Below are positions 7,212 through 15,105 of a DNA stretch of 64,000 nucleotides, piece after piece. Source of the DNA: Phenylobacterium deserti. Its GTDB lineage: Bacteria; Pseudomonadota; Alphaproteobacteria; Caulobacterales; Caulobacteraceae. The DNA lies in contig CAMCXF010000003.1 in assembly GCA_945883235.1 (NCBI GenBank), forward strand, positions 1-64,000, read 5' to 3'. The notes below the pieces were generated by a model. The model saw only the letters and a list, made by a program, of their open reading frames with translations. It was not told the DNA's origin and ran no database searches. The position numbers and the translations under genes were made by a program. The first letter of the stretch is position 1; every line of letters begins with the position of its first letter.

Positions 7212-8404
7212 GTCTGAAGCCGACAGTCAAGGTATCCCGACGGATTGCCGAGATTGGCCGCGAAGACTGGGATGGCTGCGCCGCCAACCCCGCCTACGCC
7301 GCCAACCCTTTCATTTGTTTTGATTTTCTGAACGCCTTGGAAGAGGCAAACTGCGCCGTCGAGCGCACCGGATGGGGGCCTCAGCACATTAGCGTCGAGG
7401 ATGATAGCGGCCGCGTCGCCGCTGTCATGCCGCTCTATCTGAAGTCTCACAGCCAAGGGGAGTACATCTTCGACCACGCTTGGGCCGACGCCTATGAGCG
7501 GGCAGGCGGGCGGTACTATCCCAAACTCCTGTCTGCCGCGCCGTTCGTCCCGGCCACAGGCGCTCGACTGCTGGTGCGGCCGGACGTCGACGAAGGCGAG
7601 GCGAGGACCCTGTTGCTGGGCGGCGCGCTCACGCTGTGCGAACGCTATGGCGCGTCCGGTCTCAACCTCAACTTCCTGACCGAGCCGGAATGGCGCTGGG
7701 CCGGCGTCCACGGCATGGGCCTGCGCGAAGGCCAGCAGTATCACTGGCAGAACCGCGACTACGCCGACTTCGACGCCTTCCTGGGGGCCCTGTCCTCGGG
7801 TCGCCGCAAAACCATCCGTCGCGAACGCCGCGACGCTCAAGCCCAGGCCGAGATCGTATGCCTGACTGGCACCGATATCGCGGAGGCGCACTGGAACGCC
7901 TTCTTCGGCTTCTACATGGACACCGGCGCCCGCAAGTGGGGCCAGCCGTATCTGACACGGGCCTTCTTCACGATGCTGGGCGAGCGGATGGCCGATCAGG
8001 TGCTGCTGATCATGGCCCGTCGCGATGGCCGCTGGATTGCGGGGGCGCTGAACCTGATCGGCGGAGATTGCCTCTACGGCCGCCACTGGGGCTGCGTCGA
8101 GGAGGTGCCATTCCTGCACTTCGAGGTATGTTACTACCAGGCCATCGAATGGGCCATCGACCACGGCCTGCCCCGCGTCGAAGCAGGTGCCCAGGGCCAG
8201 CACAAGATCGCCCGCGGTTACCTGCCCAGACCCGTATACTCTGCCCACTACATCGCCGACCCCATCCTGCGCGAGCCTGTCGAGCGCTTCCTGGCCCAGG
8301 AACGCGCCGGGGTGGAACAGGAAATGGAGTGGCTGGAGGAGGAGTATTCACCGTTCAAGGCGGAGACCCCGCCGCTTCTCGGGAGTGCTACCCATGAGCC
8401 TTGA
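7208..8404 (+). CDS. FemAB/GNAT-like peptidoglycan-type acyltransferase (PF04339 family)
   Basis: The 398-residue protein matches the COG3146/PF04339 family, annotated as predicted N-acyltransferase or peptidogalycan biosynthesis protein (NPFICFDFLNALEEANC ... SSGRRKTIRRERRDAQ ... EAGAQGQHKIARGYLPRPVYSAHYI). Relatives adopt a FemAB-like double GNAT fold; the substrate is unknown. The GTG at 7208 is chosen because it overlaps the upstream stop and matches the family N-terminus; the ORF-track extension to 6887 lies inside the diesterase gene. No signal peptide, so it is cytoplasmic. It overlaps the HIT gene by 11 bases. Confidence 0.85.
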   Translation: MSLKPTVKVSRRIAEIGREDWDGCAANPAYAANPFICFDFLNALEEANCAVERTGWGPQHISVEDDSGRVAAVMPLYLKSHSQGEYIFDHAWADAYERAGGRYYPKLLSAAPFVPATGARLLVRPDVDEGEARTLLLGGALTLCERYGASGLNLNFLTEPEWRWAGVHGMGLREGQQYHWQNRDYADFDAFLGALSSGRRKTIRRERRDAQAQAEIVCLTGTDIAEAHWNAFFGFYMDTGARKWGQPYLTRAFFTMLGERMADQVLLIMARRDGRWIAGALNLIGGDCLYGRHWGCVEEVPFLHFEVCYYQAIEWAIDHGLPRVEAGAQGQHKIARGYLPRPVYSAHYIADPILREPVERFLAQERAGVEQEMEWLEEEYSPFKAETPPLLGSATHEP

Positions 8405-8828
8405 CGGCACCTACGACCCCGACAACATCTTCGCCAAGATCCTCCGCGCCGAAATGCCGGCCGCCAGGGTGTTCGAGGACGACCATGTGCTGGCGTTCAT
8501 GGACGTCTTCCCGCAGGCGAAAGGCCACACCCTGGTGATCCCGAAACATTCCACCGCCCGCAATTTTCTGGACGAGGACCCCGAGGTGATCGGGCCGCTG
8601 ATGCTGGGTGCGCAGCGCGTGGCGAAGGCGGTTCGGGCGGCGCTGAACCCGGACGGGATCGTGATCACCCAGTTCAACGGCGCGCCTGCGGGTCAGACGG
8701 TATTCCACCTGCATGTCCACATAATCCCGCGCTGGGAGGGCGTGGCGCTGGGTCGGCACGGGCAGGGGATGGCCGACATGGAGAAGTTGAAGGTGCTGGC
8801 GGCGCAGATCGCGGCAAAGATTGCCTGA
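8394..8828 (+). CDS. HIT family nucleotide hydrolase
   Basis: This 144-residue histidine-triad protein ends its catalytic core with FHLHVHIIPRW, an intact HxHxHxx motif, preceded by QFNGAPAGQTVFH. HIT proteins hydrolyse nucleoside phosphoramidates, dinucleotides or aminoacyl-AMP. The ATG at 8394 lies inside the end of the upstream acyltransferase gene and starts MSLDGTYDPDNIFAKIL, the normal HIT N-terminus; the longer ORF from 8187 is out of frame with nothing useful. It is the last gene of the RidA operon. Confidence 0.93.
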   Translation: MSLDGTYDPDNIFAKILRAEMPAARVFEDDHVLAFMDVFPQAKGHTLVIPKHSTARNFLDEDPEVIGPLMLGAQRVAKAVRAALNPDGIVITQFNGAPAGQTVFHLHVHIIPRWEGVALGRHGQGMADMEKLKVLAAQIAAKIA

Positions 8829-8850
8829 CGTCTTCATTTTTCTCTTTTTT

Positions 8851-8886
8851 GCTCGTCATTCCCAGCCTTTTGCCGGGATGACGAGC
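8851..8886. repeat. Intergenic palindrome, dispersed-repeat type
   Basis: GCTCGTCATTCCC ... GGGATGACGAGC forms a 12-bp stem with one bulge around a pyrimidine-rich loop. CGTCATTCCCG...CGGGAATGACG palindromes are familiar dispersed intergenic elements in many proteobacterial genomes. It sits between the HIT stop and the clpA terminator and may also end the HIT transcript. Confidence 0.6.
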
Positions 8887-8903
8887 GAGGGGTGGGCAGA
8901 CGC

Positions 8904-8931
8904 AAAAAGGCCCGGGCTTTCGCCCGGGCCT
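8904..8931 (-). terminator. Intrinsic terminator of clpS-clpA
   Basis: On the reverse strand AGGCCCGGGC - GAAA - GCCCGGGCCT forms a perfect 10-bp stem followed by TTTTT. It lies about 20 bases past the clpA stop. Confidence 0.9.
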
Positions 8932-8953
8932 ATCCAATTCAATCCGTGTTGAC

Positions 8954-11269
8954 CTACCCCGCCAGTTCCGGCTCCTGCTCCGGGCTCTCAATGACCGGCG
9001 CACCCTTTTCGCGTTCGTCGCCCTCGATGTCGAAGGCCAGCTTGCCGTCGCGCAGCACAACCTTAACGTGGCCGCCCTTGACCAGCCGTCCGAACAGGAT
9101 CTCGTCGGCCAGCGGCTTCTTGATGTGCTCTTGGATGACGCGGGCGAGAGGCCGGGCACCATAGAGCTCGTCGAAGCCGTTCTTGGACAGCCAGTCGGCT
9201 GCATCGTCCGACGTCTCGATGGTGACATGGCGGTCGGCCAACTGGGCTTCCAGCTGGATGACGAACTTCTGCACCACCTGGCGGATGATATCCTGGGTCA
9301 GAGGTTTGAAGGGCACCACGGCGTCCAGACGATTGCGGAACTCCGGCGTGAACACCCGCTTCAGCGCCTCCTCGACCTCGCCCTCCTGCTTGCCACGGCC
9401 AAAGCCGATGGCGTTGCGCTGGGCATCCGATGCCCCCGCATTGGTGGTCATGATCAGGACCACGTTGCGGAAGTCGATCTTCTTGCCGTTGCTATCGGTC
9501 AGCTGGCCGTGGTCCATGACCTGCAACAGGATGTTGTAGACATCCGGGTGCGCCTTCTCGATCTCGTCAAGCAGCACCACGGCGTGCGGATGCTGGTCGA
9601 CGGCGTCGGTCAAAAGCCCGCCCTGGTCAAAGCCCACATAGCCTGGAGGTGCCCCGATCAGGCGGCTGACCGTATGGCGCTCCATATATTCGCTCATGTC
9701 GAAGCGCAGCAGTTCGATGCCCAGTGTCAGGGCCAATTGGCGCGCCGTCTCGGTCTTGCCGGTGCCGGTGGGGCCGGAGAACAGGTACGAGCCGATCGGT
9801 TTGTTCTGGTCACGCAGTCCCGCCCGGGCCATCTTCATGGCCGACGACAGCTGGTCGATGGCCTCTTCCTGGCCGTAAACCGCACGCTTCAGATCGGTTT
9901 CCAGCTGCTTCAGCGCCTCGGTGTCGGTCTTCGACACCGACTTTGGCGGGATGCGGGCGATCTTGGCGACAACGGCCTCAACCTCCTTGATGCCGATGAT
10001 CTTCTTGCGCTTGCCCTCGGGCACCAGCATCTGCGAGGCACCGGCCTCATCGATGATGTCGATCGCCTTGTCGGGAAGTTTGCGGTCGGTGATGTATCGC
10101 GCCGACAGCTCCACCGCCGCCTTGATGGCGTCGTTGGTGTAGCGGAGCTTGTGGAACTCCTCGTAGTAGATCTTCAGGCCCTTCAGGATCTTGATCGTGT
10201 CTTCGACGGTGGGCTCGTTGACATCGATCTTCTGGAACCGGCGCACCAGGGCGCGGTCCTTCTCGAAGTGCTGGCGGAATTCCTTGTAGGTGGTCGAGCC
10301 CATGCAGCGCAGGGCGCCTGAGGCCAGGGCCGGCTTGAGCAGGTTGGACGCGTCCATGGCCCCGCCCGACGTGGCACCGGCACCGATAACGGTGTGGATC
10401 TCGTCGATGAACAGCACCGCATCCGGGTGGGCCTCAAGCTCCTTGACCACCTGTTTCACGCGCTCTTCGAAATCACCGCGATAGCGCGTTCCGGCCAGCA
10501 GGGCACCCATGTCCAGCGAGAAGATGGTGGCCCCGGCCAGAACTTCCGGAACCTGCTTGTTGATGATCTTGCGGGCCAGGCCCTCGGCAATAGCCGTCTT
10601 GCCGACCCCAGGGTCACCCACCAGCAGCGGGTTGTTCTTCGTGCGGCGGCACAGGATCTGGATGCAGCGCTCGACTTCCGACATCCGCCCGATCAGCGGG
10701 TCGACCTTACCCTGCTTGGCCTTTTCGTTGAGGTTGACGCAGTAGGCGTCCAGCGCCTCTCCGGCCGTCTTGGCGGCGGGTTTCTCTTCGTCTTCCGCGC
10801 CCTTAACCGGCTTGGTTTCGCTGGCACCTGCCTTCTTGGCGATGCCGTGGGCGATGTAGTTCACCGCGTCATAGCGGGTCATGTCCTGCTCCTGCAGGAA
10901 GTAGGCGGCGTGGCTTTCGCGCTCTGAGAAGATCGCCACCAGCACATTCGCCCCGGTCACTTCCTCGCGGCCCGACGACTGCACGTGGATCACCGCGCGC
11001 TGTATCACCCGCTGGAAGCCTGCTGTGGGTTTGGCGTCCTCGCCGTCGTCCACGACCAGGCTGCGCAGCTCATTGTCCACATAGTTGGTCAGCGTGGTTC
11101 TGAGCGCCGGCAGTTCGACCTCGCAGGCGTTCATCACGCCCGTGGCGTCCTCATCGTCGATAAGGCTGAGCAGCAAATGCTCCAGCGTCGCATACTCATG
11201 CTTTCGCTGATTGGCGTACGCCACGGCGCGATGCAGGGATTCTTCGAGTTGGCGGGAAAATGAAGGCAA
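8954..11269 (-). CDS. clpA: ATP-dependent Clp protease ATP-binding subunit ClpA
   Basis: ClpA is the hexameric AAA+ unfoldase that feeds substrates, including N-degron proteins delivered by ClpS, into ClpP. The 771-residue product has the Clp-N repeat domain (residues ~1-145), a first AAA+ module with GDPGVGKT and Walker B VLFIDEIHTV, and a second with GPTGTGKT and VVLLDEIEKAHP. The ClpP-docking loop is visible as NAIGFGRGK. The absence of a long middle coiled-coil domain separates it from ClpB. clpS ends six bases upstream, so the two form one operon, and a strong terminator follows. Confidence 0.97.
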   Translation of the reverse strand: MPSFSRQLEESLHRAVAYANQRKHEYATLEHLLLSLIDDEDATGVMNACEVELPALRTTLTNYVDNELRSLVVDDGEDAKPTAGFQRVIQRAVIHVQSSGREEVTGANVLVAIFSERESHAAYFLQEQDMTRYDAVNYIAHGIAKKAGASETKPVKGAEDEEKPAAKTAGEALDAYCVNLNEKAKQGKVDPLIGRMSEVERCIQILCRRTKNNPLLVGDPGVGKTAIAEGLARKIINKQVPEVLAGATIFSLDMGALLAGTRYRGDFEERVKQVVKELEAHPDAVLFIDEIHTVIGAGATSGGAMDASNLLKPALASGALRCMGSTTYKEFRQHFEKDRALVRRFQKIDVNEPTVEDTIKILKGLKIYYEEFHKLRYTNDAIKAAVELSARYITDRKLPDKAIDIIDEAGASQMLVPEGKRKKIIGIKEVEAVVAKIARIPPKSVSKTDTEALKQLETDLKRAVYGQEEAIDQLSSAMKMARAGLRDQNKPIGSYLFSGPTGTGKTETARQLALTLGIELLRFDMSEYMERHTVSRLIGAPPGYVGFDQGGLLTDAVDQHPHAVVLLDEIEKAHPDVYNILLQVMDHGQLTDSNGKKIDFRNVVLIMTTNAGASDAQRNAIGFGRGKQEGEVEEALKRVFTPEFRNRLDAVVPFKPLTQDIIRQVVQKFVIQLEAQLADRHVTIETSDDAADWLSKNGFDELYGARPLARVIQEHIKKPLADEILFGRLVKGGHVKVVLRDGKLAFDIEGDEREKGAPVIESPEQEPELAG

Positions 11270-11275
11270 GTGCCT

Positions 11276-11605
11276 CTAGTCCTTTTCCATGGTGCACTGC
11301 AATGGGTGCTGGTGACGTCGCGCTGCATCAACAACTTGAGCGACTTTGGTTTCCGCGACTTCGTAGGTAAAGATCCCGCAGACACCCACCCCGTGTTGAT
11401 GGACATGAAGCATGATCCGAGTCGCTTCGTCGCGCGACTTGTTGAAGAACTGCTCGAGTACGTACACAACGAATTCCATCGGCGTGTAATCATCATTGAG
11501 AATCAGAACCCTGTACATTGCAGGCTTCTGCGTCTTCGGCTTGGTCTGGGTGATCACGGTCGAACGAATGCCGGTGTCCGTGTCACCATCCTTCCGTTCG
11601 CTCAT
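11276..11605 (-). CDS. clpS: ClpS, N-end rule adaptor of ClpAP
   Basis: ClpS binds substrates with N-terminal Leu, Phe, Tyr or Trp and hands them to ClpA. The core is unmistakable: [57 protein letters not shown], including the [10 protein letters not shown] pocket residues and the HVHxxG segment. The ORF track begins at 11647. I prefer the ATG at 11605 (MSERKDGD) because CAGGAG lies eight bases upstream and the extra 14 residues are not family-like, giving 109 residues. It is co-transcribed with clpA. Confidence 0.95.
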   Translation of the reverse strand: MSERKDGDTDTGIRSTVITQTKPKTQKPAMYRVLILNDDYTPMEFVVYVLEQFFNKSRDEATRIMLHVHQHGVGVCGIFTYEVAETKVAQVVDAARRHQHPLQCTMEKD

Positions 11606-11622
11606 GATCCGGGCTCCTGGCG

Positions 11623-11637
11623 GGGCGATGATCGCCC
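11623..11637. promoter_or_regulatory. Perfect 7-bp inverted repeat upstream of clpS
   Basis: GGGCGAT-G-ATCGCCC is a perfect dyad 18-32 bases before the chosen clpS ATG, just upstream of its SD. It could be a small operator or leader hairpin. No regulator can be named, and chance is possible in GC-rich DNA. Confidence 0.3.
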
Positions 11638-11739
11638 GTCGGTCCAATTAGATATGGAAGATGGCGTCATTTGGAAGGGCTGAATCGTCCTGTGGGTGTT
11701 TCACGGGTCTGTCGCATGATTTCCAGCAGACATAATGCG

Positions 11740-13011
11740 TCATGGCTCCTCTTGCGAGGCCTTGGCTTTGAGGTTGCGGCCGGTGGTCATGGCGTCCGTG
11801 CCGAAACGGGCCCGAATCGCATCGATCGAGCGTTCGTTGGCCAGCGCCTTTCGCTCCAGATCGGCAAAGAAGTCGCCGCCCGCGCTGTCGGCGTCGATCA
11901 GATCCGCAATGCCGATGCCGATCAGTCGCCAGGGCTTACCCGTGGCCTCGCGCGCCAGAAGCTCTCGGCCCACCTGAAACAGCGTCTTCGCAGTCTGGGT
12001 GGCGATGGGCAGGGTGCGGCGACGTGTCACGATCCGGAAGTCCGTCGCGCGCAGTTTCAGGGTCACCACCCGCCCGGCGACCGCTCCAGCACGGGCCTGA
12101 CGGGCCACGCGCTCGCACAGGGGGGCCAGCTTGTCTTCCAGATCGCTGATCCGGCTGAGGTCATCGTTGAAGGTGGTCTCGGCGCTGATCGCCTTGCGCG
12201 CTTCGTTGGGATTGACCGCGCGGGTGTCGTGTCCCAGCGCCAGTTCTGAGAGCCGCAGGCCCTGCGCGCCCCAGCGCTCGGCCAGCACCTTGCGGTCAGT
12301 GCGGGCAAGGTCGCCCACGGTGCGGTACCCGGCCTTTTCCAGACTGGCCACCATGGCGGGTCCCACGCCGGGCAAGATCCGCACCAGCTTCGGGGCCAGA
12401 AACGCCTGCGCCTCACGCCCTATCACTGAAAAGCCGCGTGGCTTGTCCAGCTCCGAGGCAATCTTGGCCAGGAACTTGTTGGGTGCCAGCCCGATCGAGA
12501 CCGTCAGACCCGTCTCGGCCTCGATCCGTGCCTGCAGTTTCGCGAGGGTGATCGCTGGCGGCGCACCATGCAGCCGCTCTGTTCCGGACAGGTCCATCCA
12601 GGCCTCATCCAGAGACAGGGTCTGGATCAGGGGCGTCAGGCCCGCCGCCAGGCCCAGGATGCGCTTGCTCTCGGCCTTGTATTTGGCGAAGTCGGGTTTG
12701 ATCACCACGGCCTCGGGACAGGCCGCCATCGCCTTGAACATCGGCATGGCCGAGCGCACGCCCTTGATGCGGGCGATGTAGCAACAGGTGGTCACCACGC
12801 CGCGCGTCCCACCGCCAACGATGACCGGCAGATCGCGCAACTCCGGGCGGTCGCGCTTCTCTACCGAGGCGTAGAACGCATCACAGTCCATATGGGCGAT
12901 GGCCAGCTCGCCCACCTGGGGATGTGTGACAATCCGGGGCGAGCCACAGGTCGGGCATCGCCGGACCGCCTGATCGCCGGTCCAGAAACAATCGCGGCAA
13001 AACCCGATCAT
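11740..13011 (-). CDS. dinB: DNA polymerase IV (Y-family) with N-terminal zinc-ribbon-like extension
   Basis: This 423-residue translesion polymerase has the Y-family signature IAHMDCDAFYASVEKRD, with a second catalytic block LDEAWMDLSGT and helix-hairpin-helix segment LPGVGPAMVASLEKAG. The first ~35 residues carry two CxxC pairs (CRDC and CPTC), which look like a small zinc ribbon before the polymerase domain. The C-terminal little-finger domain is present (RISDLEDKLAPLCERVARQ). It would bypass damaged template bases at low fidelity. Its start overlaps the stop of the upstream ROK kinase gene by four bases, an unusual pairing that implies co-transcription. No LexA box was identified. Confidence 0.94.
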   Translation of the reverse strand: MIGFCRDCFWTGDQAVRRCPTCGSPRIVTHPQVGELAIAHMDCDAFYASVEKRDRPELRDLPVIVGGGTRGVVTTCCYIARIKGVRSAMPMFKAMAACPEAVVIKPDFAKYKAESKRILGLAAGLTPLIQTLSLDEAWMDLSGTERLHGAPPAITLAKLQARIEAETGLTVSIGLAPNKFLAKIASELDKPRGFSVIGREAQAFLAPKLVRILPGVGPAMVASLEKAGYRTVGDLARTDRKVLAERWGAQGLRLSELALGHDTRAVNPNEARKAISAETTFNDDLSRISDLEDKLAPLCERVARQARAGAVAGRVVTLKLRATDFRIVTRRRTLPIATQTAKTLFQVGRELLAREATGKPWRLIGIGIADLIDADSAGGDFFADLERKALANERSIDAIRARFGTDAMTTGRNLKAKASQEEP

Positions 13012-13883
13012 CCGTCCGGTTCCAGCGGCCAGAGCCAGGCCGCACCCCTGACGCCGGACGAATCGCCGTGCAGCGCCTTGACGACCGGGGTCGTGAAGAC
13101 GTCGGAGAACACATGCGGCGAGATCGCCCCGGGCAGGCCTTCGTAGAGGCTGGCGATATTCGACATCCCCCCGCCCAGTACGATCATGTCAGGATCCAGC
13201 AGGTCGACCACGACGGCAAGCGCCCGACCCAGGCGGTCAATATAGCGGTCCAGTGAGGCCACATTGCTTGTCGCGACCGCGTCTTCCGCAGACATACCGG
13301 TGTCGCGGGCGAACCCTGTGCCGCTCAGCCACAGTTCCAGACAGTTGCGCCGCCCGCACCAGCAGACAGGGCCGGGCAGTTCCTCCGACCTCGGCCAGGG
13401 CAGGGGCGTGTGGCCCCATTCGCCGGCGATCAGGTTGCGACCGGCGACGGGACGCCCATCGATCGCGATGCCGCCGCCACAACCTGTGCCTATGATTACG
13501 GCAAACACCACGTCGGCACTCGCGGCCGCACCGTCGGCCGCCTCCGACATGGCCAGGCAGTTGGCGTCGTTGGCGTAGCGCACGGGTCGCTCCAGCACCC
13601 GTTCCAGGTCCGCCGGAAAGGGCCGGTCATTCAGCACGGCCGAGTTGGAGTTCCGCATCAGACCCGTGATGGGTGATGGCGATCCCGGTCCGCCCACGCC
13701 CACCCGCTTTACAGATGCACCTGCCTGACGCTCGGCCTCAGCGACGGCCTGCCGCGTGGCCTCCAAACGATCCTCATAAGCCTGCGGCGTCGACACCCGC
13801 ACCCGCGCCAGAAACCGCCCGCCAGCGTCCAGCGCCGCCGCCTCGATCTTGGTCCCCCCGAAGTCCACGCCGATCCGGATCAT
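13008..13883 (-). CDS. ROK family sugar kinase
   Basis: The 291-residue protein starts MIRIGVDFGGTKIEAAALD, with the DxGGTK phosphate-binding loop of ROK kinases. It has GTGCGGGIAIDG, the catalytic-loop region GEWGHTPLPWP, and the zinc-binding cluster CWCGRRNCLELWLSG. It resembles the fructokinase/N-acetylglucosamine kinase group, but sugar choice cannot be assigned from motifs alone. No helix-turn-helix precedes the kinase domain, so it is an enzyme, not a ROK repressor. dinB starts within its stop codon. Confidence 0.9.
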   Translation of the reverse strand: MIRIGVDFGGTKIEAAALDAGGRFLARVRVSTPQAYEDRLEATRQAVAEAERQAGASVKRVGVGGPGSPSPITGLMRNSNSAVLNDRPFPADLERVLERPVRYANDANCLAMSEAADGAAASADVVFAVIIGTGCGGGIAIDGRPVAGRNLIAGEWGHTPLPWPRSEELPGPVCWCGRRNCLELWLSGTGFARDTGMSAEDAVATSNVASLDRYIDRLGRALAVVVDLLDPDMIVLGGGMSNIASLYEGLPGAISPHVFSDVFTTPVVKALHGDSSGVRGAAWLWPLEPDG

Positions 13884-13970
13884 GTGGGAGAGCTTAGCCG
13901 ATTTGGGGCGAGTTGGCGTGGGGGGGTAGCGTCGTCTCCCTATCGGCTTGGCCGGGGAGGAGGCCCGGCT

Positions 13971-14627
13971 CTACCGCCGTACCGCGACCTCGATTGCCTC
14001 GCCCAACTGGGCCCAGTCGTCGATTCGCGGATGACGCTCTGAAGCCGGCGCATGCGGTCGCAAGCGCAGATCCGCAACGTGCTGAAACGTCGCCGTGGTC
14101 GGCGAGTGTTCCGCCACCGAATCGAGATTGCCCAGCAGGTCATCCACAAACGCTGTCGGATGCATCGTCTGCGCCACCAGCCCCGCGGCAATCGGGCCCT
14201 TGGGTCCGGTATTCAGGATCAGCGGATGGGCCAGGCCATGCTTGCGCAACCAGTTGGTCCGCAGGCGTTCGGCCGGGGCGGGGGCATTCGAGAGGATCAG
14301 GATCTCGGCATGGTCTGACAGACGGTTCAGGGCATCGATGGCACCGGGGGCAGGTTCCATCTGGTCGCAATGTCCGGCGAAGAACGCATCGAACAGCGCC
14401 TTGCCCTCGACCGCGTCGATGTGCTGGCTCTCGCCCGGTCGATAGATGTTCTGGAACAGGGCGAACTTGTCCACCCGCATCTCCAGCCCACGCGTGGCCG
14501 CGTAGTCGCCAAAACCCTGCATGAACAGGCCCAGCACCTCGTCCACATCGATGAGCACGAGGGGGCGAGCCGGGGACAAACCGAGGCTCTCAAGAAGCGG
14601 CGCGACAACGGTCAGGGGTGTGGTCAA
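13971..14627 (-). CDS. HAD superfamily hydrolase
   Basis: The HAD core is visible in order: motif I LVLIDVDEVLG (nucleophile Asp and acid/base Asp), motif II ILILSNAPAP, a conserved Lys region (NTGPKGP) and motif IV TAFVDDLLGN. Members hydrolyse phosphate esters or related bonds; the substrate is unknown. The ORF-track start at 14780 would run through the divergent divK start. I therefore propose the TTG at 14627 (LTTPLTVVAPLLESLG), which has GGAGG four bases upstream and gives 218 residues. The rare start codon and short spacing make this start tentative. Confidence 0.75.
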   Translation of the reverse strand: MTTPLTVVAPLLESLGLSPARPLVLIDVDEVLGLFMQGFGDYAATRGLEMRVDKFALFQNIYRPGESQHIDAVEGKALFDAFFAGHCDQMEPAPGAIDALNRLSDHAEILILSNAPAPAERLRTNWLRKHGLAHPLILNTGPKGPIAAGLVAQTMHPTAFVDDLLGNLDSVAEHSPTTATFQHVADLRLRPHAPASERHPRIDDWAQLGEAIEVAVRR

Positions 14628-14736
14628 AGCGCCTCCGGCGGCTGATTCACTATCTTTAAGGACATCCGTGGGATGAACAGGGAACAGGCGGGGACGGTCG
14701 AAAATCGGCCGGGCCGCTGGCACTGTCGGGTCCCGA

Positions 14737-15102
14737 ATGGCGAAGAAGGTCCTCATCGTCGAGGATAACGAGCTGAACATGAAGCTCTTTCATGATTTGC
14801 TCGAAGCCCAGGGCTACGAAACCCTTGAAACCCGCGAGGGTCTCTCGGCGTTGTCGCTGGCCCGTGAGCATAAACCCGACCTGATCCTGATGGATATCCA
14901 GCTGCCGGAGATCTCGGGTCTGGAGGTCACCAAGTGGCTGAAGGAGGACGAGGAACTTGCGCATATCCCCGTCGTCGCCGTGACCGCCTTCGCCATGAAG
15001 GGCGATGAGGAGCGCATCCGCGAGGGCGGCTGCGAGGCCTATATCTCCAAGCCGATCTCCGTAACGCACTTCCTCGAAACCATCCGTCGACTGCTGGCCT
15101 GA
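14737..15102 (+). CDS. divK: Cell-polarity response regulator DivK
   Basis: DivK is a single-domain receiver that relays the state of the PleC and DivJ kinases to the CtrA pathway in Caulobacterales. The 121 residues are nearly those I recall for Caulobacter Div[36 protein letters not shown], with the phosphoacceptor Asp53 in [13 protein letters not shown] and Lys in YISKPIS. There is no output domain. pleD starts three bases after its stop, the same divK-pleD order as in Caulobacter, so the two are co-transcribed. Confidence 0.97.
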   Translation: MAKKVLIVEDNELNMKLFHDLLEAQGYETLETREGLSALSLAREHKPDLILMDIQLPEISGLEVTKWLKEDEELAHIPVVAVTAFAMKGDEERIREGGCEAYISKPISVTHFLETIRRLLA

Positions 15103-15105
15103 CCG

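Noticed and set aside
6971-8248. 425-residue reverse-strand ORF
   Set aside because: Antisense to the diesterase and FemAB-like genes, which are coupled and family-supported.
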